Assembly: GCA_021825225.1 (NCBI GenBank)
Contig: JAKAIH010000239.1
Coordinates: forward strand, 1-5,101
Direction: 5' to 3'
DNA from: Pseudomonadota bacterium
GTDB lineage: Bacteria; Pseudomonadota; Gammaproteobacteria; Burkholderiales; SG8-39
DNA length: 5,101 nucleotides
Part shown: in pieces, positions 1 through 5,101 of the stretch
Layout: each line of letters opens with the position of its first letter
Position numbering within the stretch: position 1 is the first letter of the stretch
Notes under the pieces: generated by a model
The model's database searches: none
What the model saw: the letters and a program-made list of their open reading frames with translations, nothing else
What the model was told of the DNA's origin: nothing
Program-made: the position numbers and the translations under genes

Positions 1-796
1 CGGCCTGGTGCTCGGTGAGCACGCCGGTAATGTGATCGTCGACGACGATGACCTCATCCGCATGGCCGATCCATTGCGGCGCGAAGATGCCTATGGTGGC
101 CGAGCCGCAGCCCACGCGCATGCGCGCCTCAGGCACGCCGTTGACGATGGGCGGCTTGCCCGCCTGCACCAGCACGCTCGCGCCGCCGTCTATCGTGAGT
201 TCCACGGCTTCCTTGTTGCACAGCTGCAGCAGCGCATCGCAGGTGACGCGACCCTGTTTCTTGCCGCCTCCGGTCAGGTGGTGCACGCCGCCGACCGACA
301 GCATTTGCGAGCCGTATTCCGCGGTGGTCACATGGCCGACCTGCTCGCCGTCCACGCGCACCGCGGCCTGCTCCGGTCCGAGGTAGCGGTCGGTGTCGAT
401 TTTGAGCTTCACGCCGCAGTAGCTGAATATGCCCTCGGTGACCACGGTCACCATGTCCACGCCCTCGACCTTGGAGGACACGATGAAAGGCGCGGGCTTG
501 TAGTCGGGGTAGGTGGTGGTGGCGCCGACGCCGGTGACGAATACCGGCGCATCGGGCAGGAGGCTGCCGTCCCAGTCCTGGTGCAGGAACTTCACCAGTT
601 TCACATCGGGCTTTTGCGTGATGACCAGCGGATCGACCCGGGTGAGCTTGCCTTCGACGTTGGTATAGCGGTCGCAGGCGCCGAAGTCGTTCGGCTTCAC
701 CAGGCACAGCACCGGGCAGGCGTCGCAGCGTATGCCTTTCGCGTCTTTGGCCTTGGGGCTGTCGACGACTTCGCCTTGATAGGTATCTTCGCGCAT
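1..796 (-). CDS. 6-hydroxynicotinate reductase-like iron-sulfur protein (N-terminal part, runs off window)
   Basis: The frame stays open from an ATG at 796-794 to the left edge, giving 265 codons with no stop; the C-terminal part lies outside the window. Seen: the N-terminus carries four cysteines spaced C-x2-C-x3-C-x9-C (Cys24, Cys27, Cys31, Cys41), within IRCDACPVLC and GACDRY, which fits a [4Fe-4S] site. Further cysteines are at 127, 186, 193 and 230. A Gly-rich stretch (HHLTGGGKK, 172-180) and VGCGSATIG (228-236) follow. There is no signal peptide or membrane segment, so it is probably cytoplasmic. I recognise the overall pattern from proteins annotated as 6-hydroxynicotinate reductase (hnr of Eubacterium barkeri), which reduce the hydroxylated pyridine ring of nicotinate. 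That is recall, not a search, and the true substrate may be another N-heterocycle. The start is supported by GGAGG seven bases upstream and by its overlap with the stop of the upstream gene (TGATG), implying coupled translation with the molybdenum hydroxylase. Confidence 0.72.
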   Translation of the reverse strand, partial: MREDTYQGEVVDSPKAKDAKGIRCDACPVLCLVKPNDFGACDRYTNVEGKLTRVDPLVITQKPDVKLVKFLHQDWDGSLLPDAPVFVTGVGATTTYPDYKPAPFIVSSKVEGVDMVTVVTEGIFSYCGVKLKIDTDRYLGPEQAAVRVDGEQVGHVTTAEYGSQMLSVGGVHHLTGGGKKQGRVTCDALLQLCNKEAVELTIDGGASVLVQAGKPPIVNGVPEARMRVGCGSATIGIFAPQWIGHADEVIVVDDHITGVLTEHQA

Positions 797-3552
797 CAGC
801 GGACCTCCGCTCGTTTCAAGGCCGCGCGCAAGCGGTGCGGCAGCACCGGCACCTGGTGCATGCGCACGCCGGTGGCGTGATGAATAGCGCCCAGGATCGC
901 CGGCGCGGTGGGGATCAGACCCGGCTCGCCTACGCCTTTCGCGCCGGAGGGGCCCAGAGGTTCGGCATCCTCGATCAGGATGCATCGCATATTCGGCATG
1001 TCGCCTATGGTCGGGATCAGATAATCGTGCAGGTTCTCGGTCCTGCCCGGCAGATATTCTTCCATCAACGCCAGGCCCAGGCCCTGCATGATGCCGCCCT
1101 GTATCTGTCCTTCGACCTGGATCGGGTTGATCGCCTTGCCGACATCATGTGCGGCCACGATCTCGAGCACCTTCACCGTGCCGAGCTCGCAGTCCACTTC
1201 GGCTACTGCCATCTGTGCGGCGAAGGCATAAGTCGCATAGGGCACGCCCTGGCCGTTCTCATCCTGCGGGCTGGTGGGCGGATCGAACGTGCCTGCGCCT
1301 TGCAGCACGTCGTTTGCGTGGCGCGCCGGCAACGAAGCGAGATCGCAGCGATGCTCGCCGTTCGCGTCGCGTGCCTCGATTACGCTGCCCTCCAGGTTCA
1401 GCGCCGCATCCGGCGCAGCTTCGAGCAGGGCCAGCAGTTTCGCGCGCAAGTCGCGTCCGGCGATTTCGGCTGCGTTGCCCGATACGAAAGTCTGGCGTGA
1501 AGCGGAGGTCTTGCCTGCGTCGGCGGTCAGATCGGTGTCGCCCATCACGATACGGAACTGCCCCATCGGCAGGCCCAGCGCGTCGGCCGCGATCTGCGTG
1601 AGGATGGTGTTCGAACCCTGGCCGATATCGACCGCGCCGTTGTACAGCGTCAATTCGCCTTTGGCGGAGAGGCCGATGCGCATGGTCGAGGGGTTGGAGA
1701 GCGAAGTGTTTCCGATGCCGTACCACATGCAGCCTATGCCGACACCGCGCCGTTTCGCGCTCGGGGTCCGGTTGAATTCGGCGCACGCGGAAAGCGCCTC
1801 GTCCCAATGCGGCTTCAAGGCGTCGAGGCATTGCGGCAGCCCGGCCGAATGCGCGAGCACCTGGCCCGTGGCGGTGGCATCGTCCGCCTTGAGCGCGTTC
1901 AGCCGGCGGAACTCGAGCCGGTCGATGCCGAGCTTGCCCGCAAGCTCGTCCATCATCGCCTCGTGCGCGATCGCGCCCTGCGGCACGCCGAAGCCGCGGA
2001 AGGCGCCCGAGGGATGGCAATGAGTGAAGAAAGCGCGGCCGCGCGCCGTGACGTGCGGCACGAAGTAGGGGCCGCTCGCATGGATCGGCACGCGCGTGGC
2101 CACGGTCGGACCCCAGCTCGCATAGGCGCCGGTGTCGAAGTCCGCCTCGGTTTCGATCGCCACCAGCTTGCCGCCCGAGTCGCAGCCGGACTTGATGCGG
2201 ATTTTCGAGGGGTGGCGCTTGGTGCTGGCGGCCATGCTTTCGGGGCGCGTATAGACGCAGGCGACGGGTTTATCGAGCAGCCAGGCCGCGACGCCGACCA
2301 GCGGCTGCACCGACAGGTCGAGCTTGCCGCCGAAGCCGCCACCGCAGGCGGTGGGCACGATGCGGATTTGCTCGCGCGCGAGCTGCATCACCACGGCCAT
2401 CTCGTCGCGGTCCATATAGGGCGTCTGGGTGGTGACATGGATTTCCAGGCGATCATCCACGCGCCGCGCCCAGCCGGCCTCAGGCTCGATATAGGCGTGC
2501 TCGACGAAGCCGGTTTCGAATGTGGCTTCGGCAATCGCTGCGCAATTGGCAAAGGCGGCCGCCGCGTCGCCCTTCCGCACCCAGCCGTCCAGCAGAAGAT
2601 TGGCCGGCTTGTCCGCCTGCACCAGCGGCGCGTTTGGCGCTTGCGCGGCGGCCAGGCCCAGGACCGGAGGCAACTCGGTATAGCGGATCGGCAATTCGGA
2701 ATCGATCACTGCTTCGACCGCTGCGCGCGTGCCGACCAGCGCGAGCACGGCTTCGCCGCGAAAGCGCGCGATGCGATCGGCGAGCACCGGCTGGTCCTTG
2801 ATATGCGGATAAATGCCGAAACCGTTGCTGGGCACATCGCGCGCGCTGAGCACGCGCTCGATGCCCGGATGCGCGGCGAGGAAAGCCGCGAGATCGCCCA
2901 GTTCGAACCTGGCGTGATGATGCGGCGAGCGCACCACACGCAACCACAAGGCGTCCGCCGGAATGCCGTCGGCGCCATAGCGCTCCGCACCGGTGAGCTT
3001 GGCTACGCCATCCACCTTGGGTACGCGTGCGCCTACGGCCGCGCCCGCCGCGGGCGCAGGCGGCGCCTGGGCTTGCGCAACGTCGAGTACCGCTTCGATG
3101 ATCTTCTGGTAGCCGGTGCAGCGACAGAGCACGCCTGCGAGCGCCTGCTTCACCTCCTCGGCAGTGGGCCGCTGTTTGCGCGAGAGCAGGTCGGATGCCG
3201 CCATCAGCATGCCCGGCGTGCAGATGCCGCATTGCGCCGCGCCGTGCTTGTGAAAGGCGCGCTGCAGCGCGGAAAGCCTGCCGTCGCCGGCAAGGCCTTC
3301 CACCGTGGTCACTTTGCGTCCGTTCACCTGCGCAACGGCGGTGATGCAGGAACACACTTGCTTCCCGTCCAACAGTACCGTGCAGGCGCCGCAGTCGCCG
3401 GCGTTGCAGCCTATTTTGGTCCCGGTCAGGCCCAGATCGTCGCGCAGCACATCCGCGAGTCTTTTCGCGGGGCTACCCGAAAATTCGCAAGGCCGGCCAT
3501 TGACGACGAAGCGTATCGCCTGCGTGTCGAACTCCGCCCGCGGCCGGTTCAT
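796..3552 (-). CDS. Molybdenum hydroxylase (xanthine dehydrogenase/aldehyde oxidase family), fused [2Fe-2S] and molybdopterin subunits
   Basis: A 918-residue catalytic protein. Residues about 11-85 are a plant-type ferredoxin domain with ligands Cys49, Cys54, Cys57 and Cys69. Residues about 86-160 are the second [2Fe-2S] domain, with Cys108-x2-Cys111 and Cys143-x-Cys145 (CGICTPG, CRCTGY). An Ala/Pro-rich linker (161-175) leads to the hammerhead domain (about 176-300) and the molybdopterin domains (about 310-910). Seen there: TQTP 375-378, GGGFGGK 404-410, AFRGFG 517-522, DIGQG 642-646, SRQTFVSGNA 685-694 and GVGEP 873-877. Glu876 matches the catalytic base of the family and Arg519 matches Arg880 of bovine xanthine dehydrogenase. 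The Glu that follows GFGGK in the bovine enzyme (Glu802) is Leu411 here, so xanthine is an unlikely substrate; an N-heterocycle or aldehyde is more plausible. No Tat or Sec signal is present, so the enzyme is probably cytoplasmic. Size and domain order resemble Desulfovibrio Mop, but a FAD subunit is encoded just upstream (ATGA overlap). The ATG has GGGAG seven bases upstream. Confidence 0.95.
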   Translation of the reverse strand: MNRPRAEFDTQAIRFVVNGRPCEFSGSPAKRLADVLRDDLGLTGTKIGCNAGDCGACTVLLDGKQVCSCITAVAQVNGRKVTTVEGLAGDGRLSALQRAFHKHGAAQCGICTPGMLMAASDLLSRKQRPTAEEVKQALAGVLCRCTGYQKIIEAVLDVAQAQAPPAPAAGAAVGARVPKVDGVAKLTGAERYGADGIPADALWLRVVRSPHHHARFELGDLAAFLAAHPGIERVLSARDVPSNGFGIYPHIKDQPVLADRIARFRGEAVLALVGTRAAVEAVIDSELPIRYTELPPVLGLAAAQAPNAPLVQADKPANLLLDGWVRKGDAAAAFANCAAIAEATFETGFVEHAYIEPEAGWARRVDDRLEIHVTTQTPYMDRDEMAVVMQLAREQIRIVPTACGGGFGGKLDLSVQPLVGVAAWLLDKPVACVYTRPESMAASTKRHPSKIRIKSGCDSGGKLVAIETEADFDTGAYASWGPTVATRVPIHASGPYFVPHVTARGRAFFTHCHPSGAFRGFGVPQGAIAHEAMMDELAGKLGIDRLEFRRLNALKADDATATGQVLAHSAGLPQCLDALKPHWDEALSACAEFNRTPSAKRRGVGIGCMWYGIGNTSLSNPSTMRIGLSAKGELTLYNGAVDIGQGSNTILTQIAADALGLPMGQFRIVMGDTDLTADAGKTSASRQTFVSGNAAEIAGRDLRAKLLALLEAAPDAALNLEGSVIEARDANGEHRCDLASLPARHANDVLQGAGTFDPPTSPQDENGQGVPYATYAFAAQMAVAEVDCELGTVKVLEIVAAHDVGKAINPIQVEGQIQGGIMQGLGLALMEEYLPGRTENLHDYLIPTIGDMPNMRCILIEDAEPLGPSGAKGVGEPGLIPTAPAILGAIHHATGVRMHQVPVLPHRLRAALKRAEVR
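804..808 (-). promoter_or_regulatory. Shine-Dalgarno site of the reductase-like gene
   Basis: GGAGG on the minus strand, seven bases before the ATG at 796-794. It lies inside the last codons of the upstream gene. This strong site fixes the start of a gene whose end is outside the window and suggests re-initiation after the TGA at 798-796. Confidence 0.7.
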
Positions 3553-4388
3553 GCGCGCGCTCCCAGTTCGCCCAGCACCTGCCGCAGCAGGCCAAGGGCC
3601 GCATCCAGCCTGTATTCCCGGCTCGCGCGCACGTCGTCGATTGGCGCGAGCGGCGCCAGCTGTTCGGCCTGCACACGGTTACTCAGGCTCGCGTCGGGCT
3701 TTTGGCCGATGAGTGCAGCCTCGAGCAGCGGCAGGCGCTGCGCCACGGCGGAGGCGGCGCCGACTGCGACCCGCGCCGCGCTCACGCGCCCGGCGTCGAT
3801 TTCCAGCGTGGCCGCGACCATGACGACGGACACCACGAGATATTTGCGCGCGCCGAGCTTGGCGAAGTGGCTGCGCGCCGCGTGCGCGGGCTTGGGAATC
3901 AGGATGGCCGTGAGCAGTTGGTCCGGGCGCAGCACGGTCTTGCGGTTGCCAAGGATGAAATCGGACAAGGGCAAACTCGTGCAGGAGGCGGCATCCGCGA
4001 TTTCGACGCGCGCATCGAGCGTGAGCAGCGGTGGCACGCCGTCGGCGGCGGGCGAGGCGTTGCAAAGATTGCCGGCGATGGTGCCGGCATTCTGGATCTG
4101 CACGCCGCCGATTTCGCTTGCGGCTTCCTTTAGCCCGTCGAACAGCGGCGGCAGTTGAGCCGCAATGACTTCGCTCCAGCTGGTGGTGGCGCCGATGCGC
4201 CAGTGGTCTGCATGCTCGCCGATGCCGCGCAAGGCGGTGATGGCGCTGATGTCGAGGATGTCGTCCGCAAGCGGCTTGCCGACCCGGGCCGGATAGTAGT
4301 CGGTTCCGCCGGCGAGCACCGTCAGGCTGCGTTGCGCGAGTGCGGCGAGGGCTTCGGACTGGCTGGTGGGTCGCAGGTAACTGGGCAC
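3549..4388 (-). CDS. FAD-binding subunit of the molybdenum hydroxylase (CoxM/XDH-B type)
   Basis: A 279-residue protein, close to the usual length of CoxM-type medium subunits. It binds FAD and passes electrons from the [2Fe-2S] clusters of its partner to the external acceptor. Seen: AGGTD at 26-30 and QNAGTIAGNLCNASPAADG spanning 99-117, the two FAD-pyrophosphate contact motifs of this family. DVRASREYR at 252-260 marks the C-terminal CO-dehydrogenase flavoprotein domain. Only two cysteines are present (109, 136), so the extra [4Fe-4S] insert of 4-hydroxybenzoyl-CoA reductase is absent. The start is GTG: the in-frame codons upstream reach a TAA at 4421-4419 with no ATG, and the N-terminus (SYLRPTS) matches the family. 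The ribosome binding site is weak. It is the first gene of the operon and overlaps the fused catalytic gene by four bases (ATGA), consistent with equimolar synthesis. The exact substrate is not decided by this subunit. Confidence 0.93.
   Translation of the reverse strand: MPSYLRPTSQSEALAALAQRSLTVLAGGTDYYPARVGKPLADDILDISAITALRGIGEHADHWRIGATTSWSEVIAAQLPPLFDGLKEAASEIGGVQIQNAGTIAGNLCNASPAADGVPPLLTLDARVEIADAASCTSLPLSDFILGNRKTVLRPDQLLTAILIPKPAHAARSHFAKLGARKYLVVSVVMVAATLEIDAGRVSAARVAVGAASAVAQRLPLLEAALIGQKPDASLSNRVQAEQLAPLAPIDDVRASREYRLDAALGLLRQVLGELGARA
3560..3564 (-). promoter_or_regulatory. Shine-Dalgarno site of the molybdenum hydroxylase gene
   Basis: GGGAG on the minus strand, seven bases before the ATG at 3552-3550 and inside the end of the FAD-subunit gene. 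With the ATGA overlap it supports this start rather than a later one. Confidence 0.6.
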
Positions 4389-4391
4389 GCG

Positions 4392-4412
4392 GGGATCCCG
4401 ATCGATATCGGG
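4392..4412. repeat. Nested palindromes in the leader of the hydroxylase operon
   Basis: Two overlapping dyads: GGGATCCC (4392-4399), and CCCGAT with ATCGGG separated by four bases (4397-4412). Both use the CCC at 4397-4399, so in RNA they are mutually exclusive. They lie immediately upstream of the GTG start, between the possible -10 element and the FAD-subunit gene. They could be an operator, a leader hairpin that affects initiation, or a remnant of a REP-like element next to the RAYT gene. No run of U follows, so an intrinsic terminator is unlikely. Confidence 0.45.
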
Positions 4413-4416
4413 GGCA

Positions 4417-4426
4417 ATTTATCACA
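4417..4426 (-). promoter_or_regulatory. Possible extended -10 promoter element for the hydroxylase operon
   Basis: TGTGATAAAT on the minus strand reads as TG-n followed by GATAAA, four of six matches to TATAAT. It is the only AT-rich patch in the 49-base gap. No good -35 hexamer lies 16-18 bases upstream. Transcription would begin at about 4410, inside the palindromes. Transcription could instead read through from the transposase gene or start within it. Confidence 0.25.
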
Positions 4427-4437
4427 CTCCGAATGGG

Positions 4438-5022
4438 CTACCCAGTTCGTCGCGCGCGACGCAACGGCGTTGCGGAAGCGTGGTCATGGAACAGCGCCCG
4501 GTACGCTGCCTGGCGCGCCTCGGGGCCGCGCCCGAGTACGCAGTAGTGCGCGTGGGGCGTCAGCAGCGGGTCGTCCTGACCCAGTGCATTGGCGCGGAAG
4601 CTCGACCAGCGATACTGCCCCGGCCAGGCAACCACGCGGGCACGCACCGGATTGAGCTCGATATAGCGCATGCATGAAATCAGGTAGCGCCCGACATGTA
4701 CCGGAAGCGCCTCGTGGCGATCCTCCCACAGCGCAGCGTCGCGGTGGTGGACTTCAACCTGGTAGCGTTCATAGCGCTCGTCCAGGGAATGCATCAGGCC
4801 GGCGACCCCACCCACGCGCGAGGGCGTGAGGAGCAGGTGCACATGGTTGCCCATCAGCACGTAGGCGTGCACCGAGCAAGCGAAGTCGACGGCGTAGCGG
4901 CCGAGCCAGCCCAGGTAGGCCGTGCAATCTTCTTCGCCGAAGAAGATTGCCGAACGCAGACGGCCGCGCTGGATCACATGCAGCGGGTGGCCGGGGATCT
5001 CGGGACAAAGAGGGCGCAGCAT
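4438..5022 (-). CDS. REP-associated tyrosine transposase (Y1/HUH family), probably C-terminally truncated
   Basis: A 194-residue protein of the Y1 transposase fold. Seen: an N-terminus of the form PGHPLHVIQRG (10-20), then HAYVLMGNHVHLLLTP (52-67) containing the metal-binding HxH pair His60 and His62, then RYERY (83-87) with the candidate nucleophiles Tyr84 and Tyr87. MRYIELNPVRA (118-128), YRWSSFRANALG (137-148) and LLTPHAHY (153-160) are family hallmarks. Such RAYT proteins cut and join single-stranded DNA at REP hairpins and are usually single-copy chromosomal genes. Odd points: the motif I recall as GTLWEGRYKA reads AALWEDRHEA (96-105), the Asn after the Tyr motif is replaced, and the protein ends in a basic RRARRTG where relatives continue for tens of residues. 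The ATG is the first start after an in-frame TGA at 5043-5041, with no clear ribosome binding site. It is read in the same direction as the operon 49 bases downstream but has no obvious functional link to it. Confidence 0.9.
   Translation of the reverse strand: MLRPLCPEIPGHPLHVIQRGRLRSAIFFGEEDCTAYLGWLGRYAVDFACSVHAYVLMGNHVHLLLTPSRVGGVAGLMHSLDERYERYQVEVHHRDAALWEDRHEALPVHVGRYLISCMRYIELNPVRARVVAWPGQYRWSSFRANALGQDDPLLTPHAHYCVLGRGPEARQAAYRALFHDHASATPLRRARRTG
4924..4950. repeat. Perfect 12-bp inverted repeat with 3-base loop inside the transposase gene
   Basis: The arms 4924-4935 and 4939-4950 are exact reverse complements around a GCC loop at 4936-4938. The dyad is codon-aligned and encodes residues 25-33 (AIFFGEEDC) of the transposase. 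In mRNA or single-stranded DNA it would form a strong hairpin near the start of the gene. Part of it is forced by protein sequence, because Phe-Phe and Glu-Glu codons are mutually complementary. The outer Ala-Ile and Asp-Cys codons complete it. Confidence 0.85.
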
Positions 5023-5101
5023 CCGGACAGGCTCGCGGTTTCAGTAAGAGAACAACGGCCCGGGTGGCTGACGAGTTGACGCGGCAGTTTTCTTGCACGG
5101 A
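5023..5101. other. Non-coding stretch upstream of the transposase gene
   Basis: Seventy-nine bases to the right edge. An in-frame TGA at 5043-5041 shows the transposase frame does not extend through it. It contains a GGCCCGGG stretch near 5057 and an AT-richer end, but no convincing promoter, RBS or long hairpin. Whatever lies upstream is outside the window. Confidence 0.4.

Noticed and set aside
129..707. A 192-codon minus-strand frame that could be mistaken for the third gene
   Set aside because: It is a different reading frame of the same DNA, very Arg-rich, and lacks the conserved cysteines. The true frame stays open from 796 to the edge.
8..880. A 290-codon open frame on the plus strand
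   Set aside because: It is antisense to the reductase-like gene. That gene has a strong RBS, a stop/start overlap and a cysteine motif, while this frame is low in recognisable motifs and crosses the operon junction.
1807..4158. A 783-codon open frame on the plus strand
   Set aside because: It is antisense to the hydroxylase and FAD genes, whose cofactor motifs are unmistakable. Its protein is His/Arg/Ala-rich with no recognisable domain, as expected for a shadow frame in GC-rich DNA.
4397..4412. Intrinsic terminator for the transposase gene
   Set aside because: The stem is only six pairs and is followed by AUCCCC rather than a U run in the transcribed direction.
3679..4425. A 248-codon minus-strand frame overlapping the FAD gene
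   Set aside because: Arg-rich out-of-frame translation. The AGGTD and NAGTIAGN motifs lie in the 3549-4388 frame.
4155..4655. A 166-codon plus-strand frame spanning the intergenic gap
   Set aside because: It crosses the boundary between two minus-strand genes, has no recognisable domain and is best explained as chance openness.
4438..5022. A complete IS200/IS605 insertion sequence
   Set aside because: There is no TnpB gene, and I see no convincing paired terminal hairpins or flanking REP pair in the 79 and 49 bases on either side. A lone chromosomal RAYT fits better.

Overview
The window is GC-rich and gene-dense. Every gene I can support lies on the minus strand, so the biological reading order runs from high to low coordinates. 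Base composition, proteobacterial protein style and a chromosomal REP-associated transposase suggest a proteobacterium, perhaps a betaproteobacterium. That assignment is inference; no rRNA or taxonomic marker is present.

Reading from the right: 5101-5023 is a short non-coding stretch. 5022-4438 encodes a Y1/HUH single-strand transposase of the RAYT type, with its HxH motif intact but a degenerate central motif and an apparently missing C-terminal tail. 4437-4389 is a 49-base gap holding a possible extended -10 element and a dense nest of palindromes. From 4388 to the left edge there is a tightly packed three-gene operon: a CoxM-type FAD subunit (4388-3549, GTG start); a 918-residue protein fusing the [2Fe-2S] subunit to the molybdopterin subunit of the xanthine dehydrogenase/aldehyde oxidase family (3552-796); and the first 265 codons of a protein I recognise as resembling 6-hydroxynicotinate reductase (796-2, running off the window). 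The gene junctions are ATGA and TGATG stop/start overlaps, which point to translational coupling.

Together the first two genes supply all the redox centres of a molybdenum hydroxylase: Mo-pterin, two [2Fe-2S] clusters and FAD. Such enzymes typically hydroxylate an N-heterocycle or aldehyde. The third gene, an iron-sulfur reductase-like protein, would act on the hydroxylated ring. The pairing recalls the nicotinate pathway of Eubacterium barkeri (nicotinate dehydrogenase followed by 6-hydroxynicotinate reductase). The substrate cannot be proved here, but the active-site loop has Leu where xanthine dehydrogenase has its substrate-binding Glu, which argues against xanthine.

I see no tRNA, rRNA, CRISPR array or intact insertion sequence. 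The long open frames on the plus strand are antisense shadows of the GC-rich genes. The most unusual items are a codon-aligned perfect 12-bp inverted repeat inside the transposase gene, the truncated transposase abutting the operon, and the FeS-Mo fusion with a separate FAD subunit coupled to a reductase-like gene.
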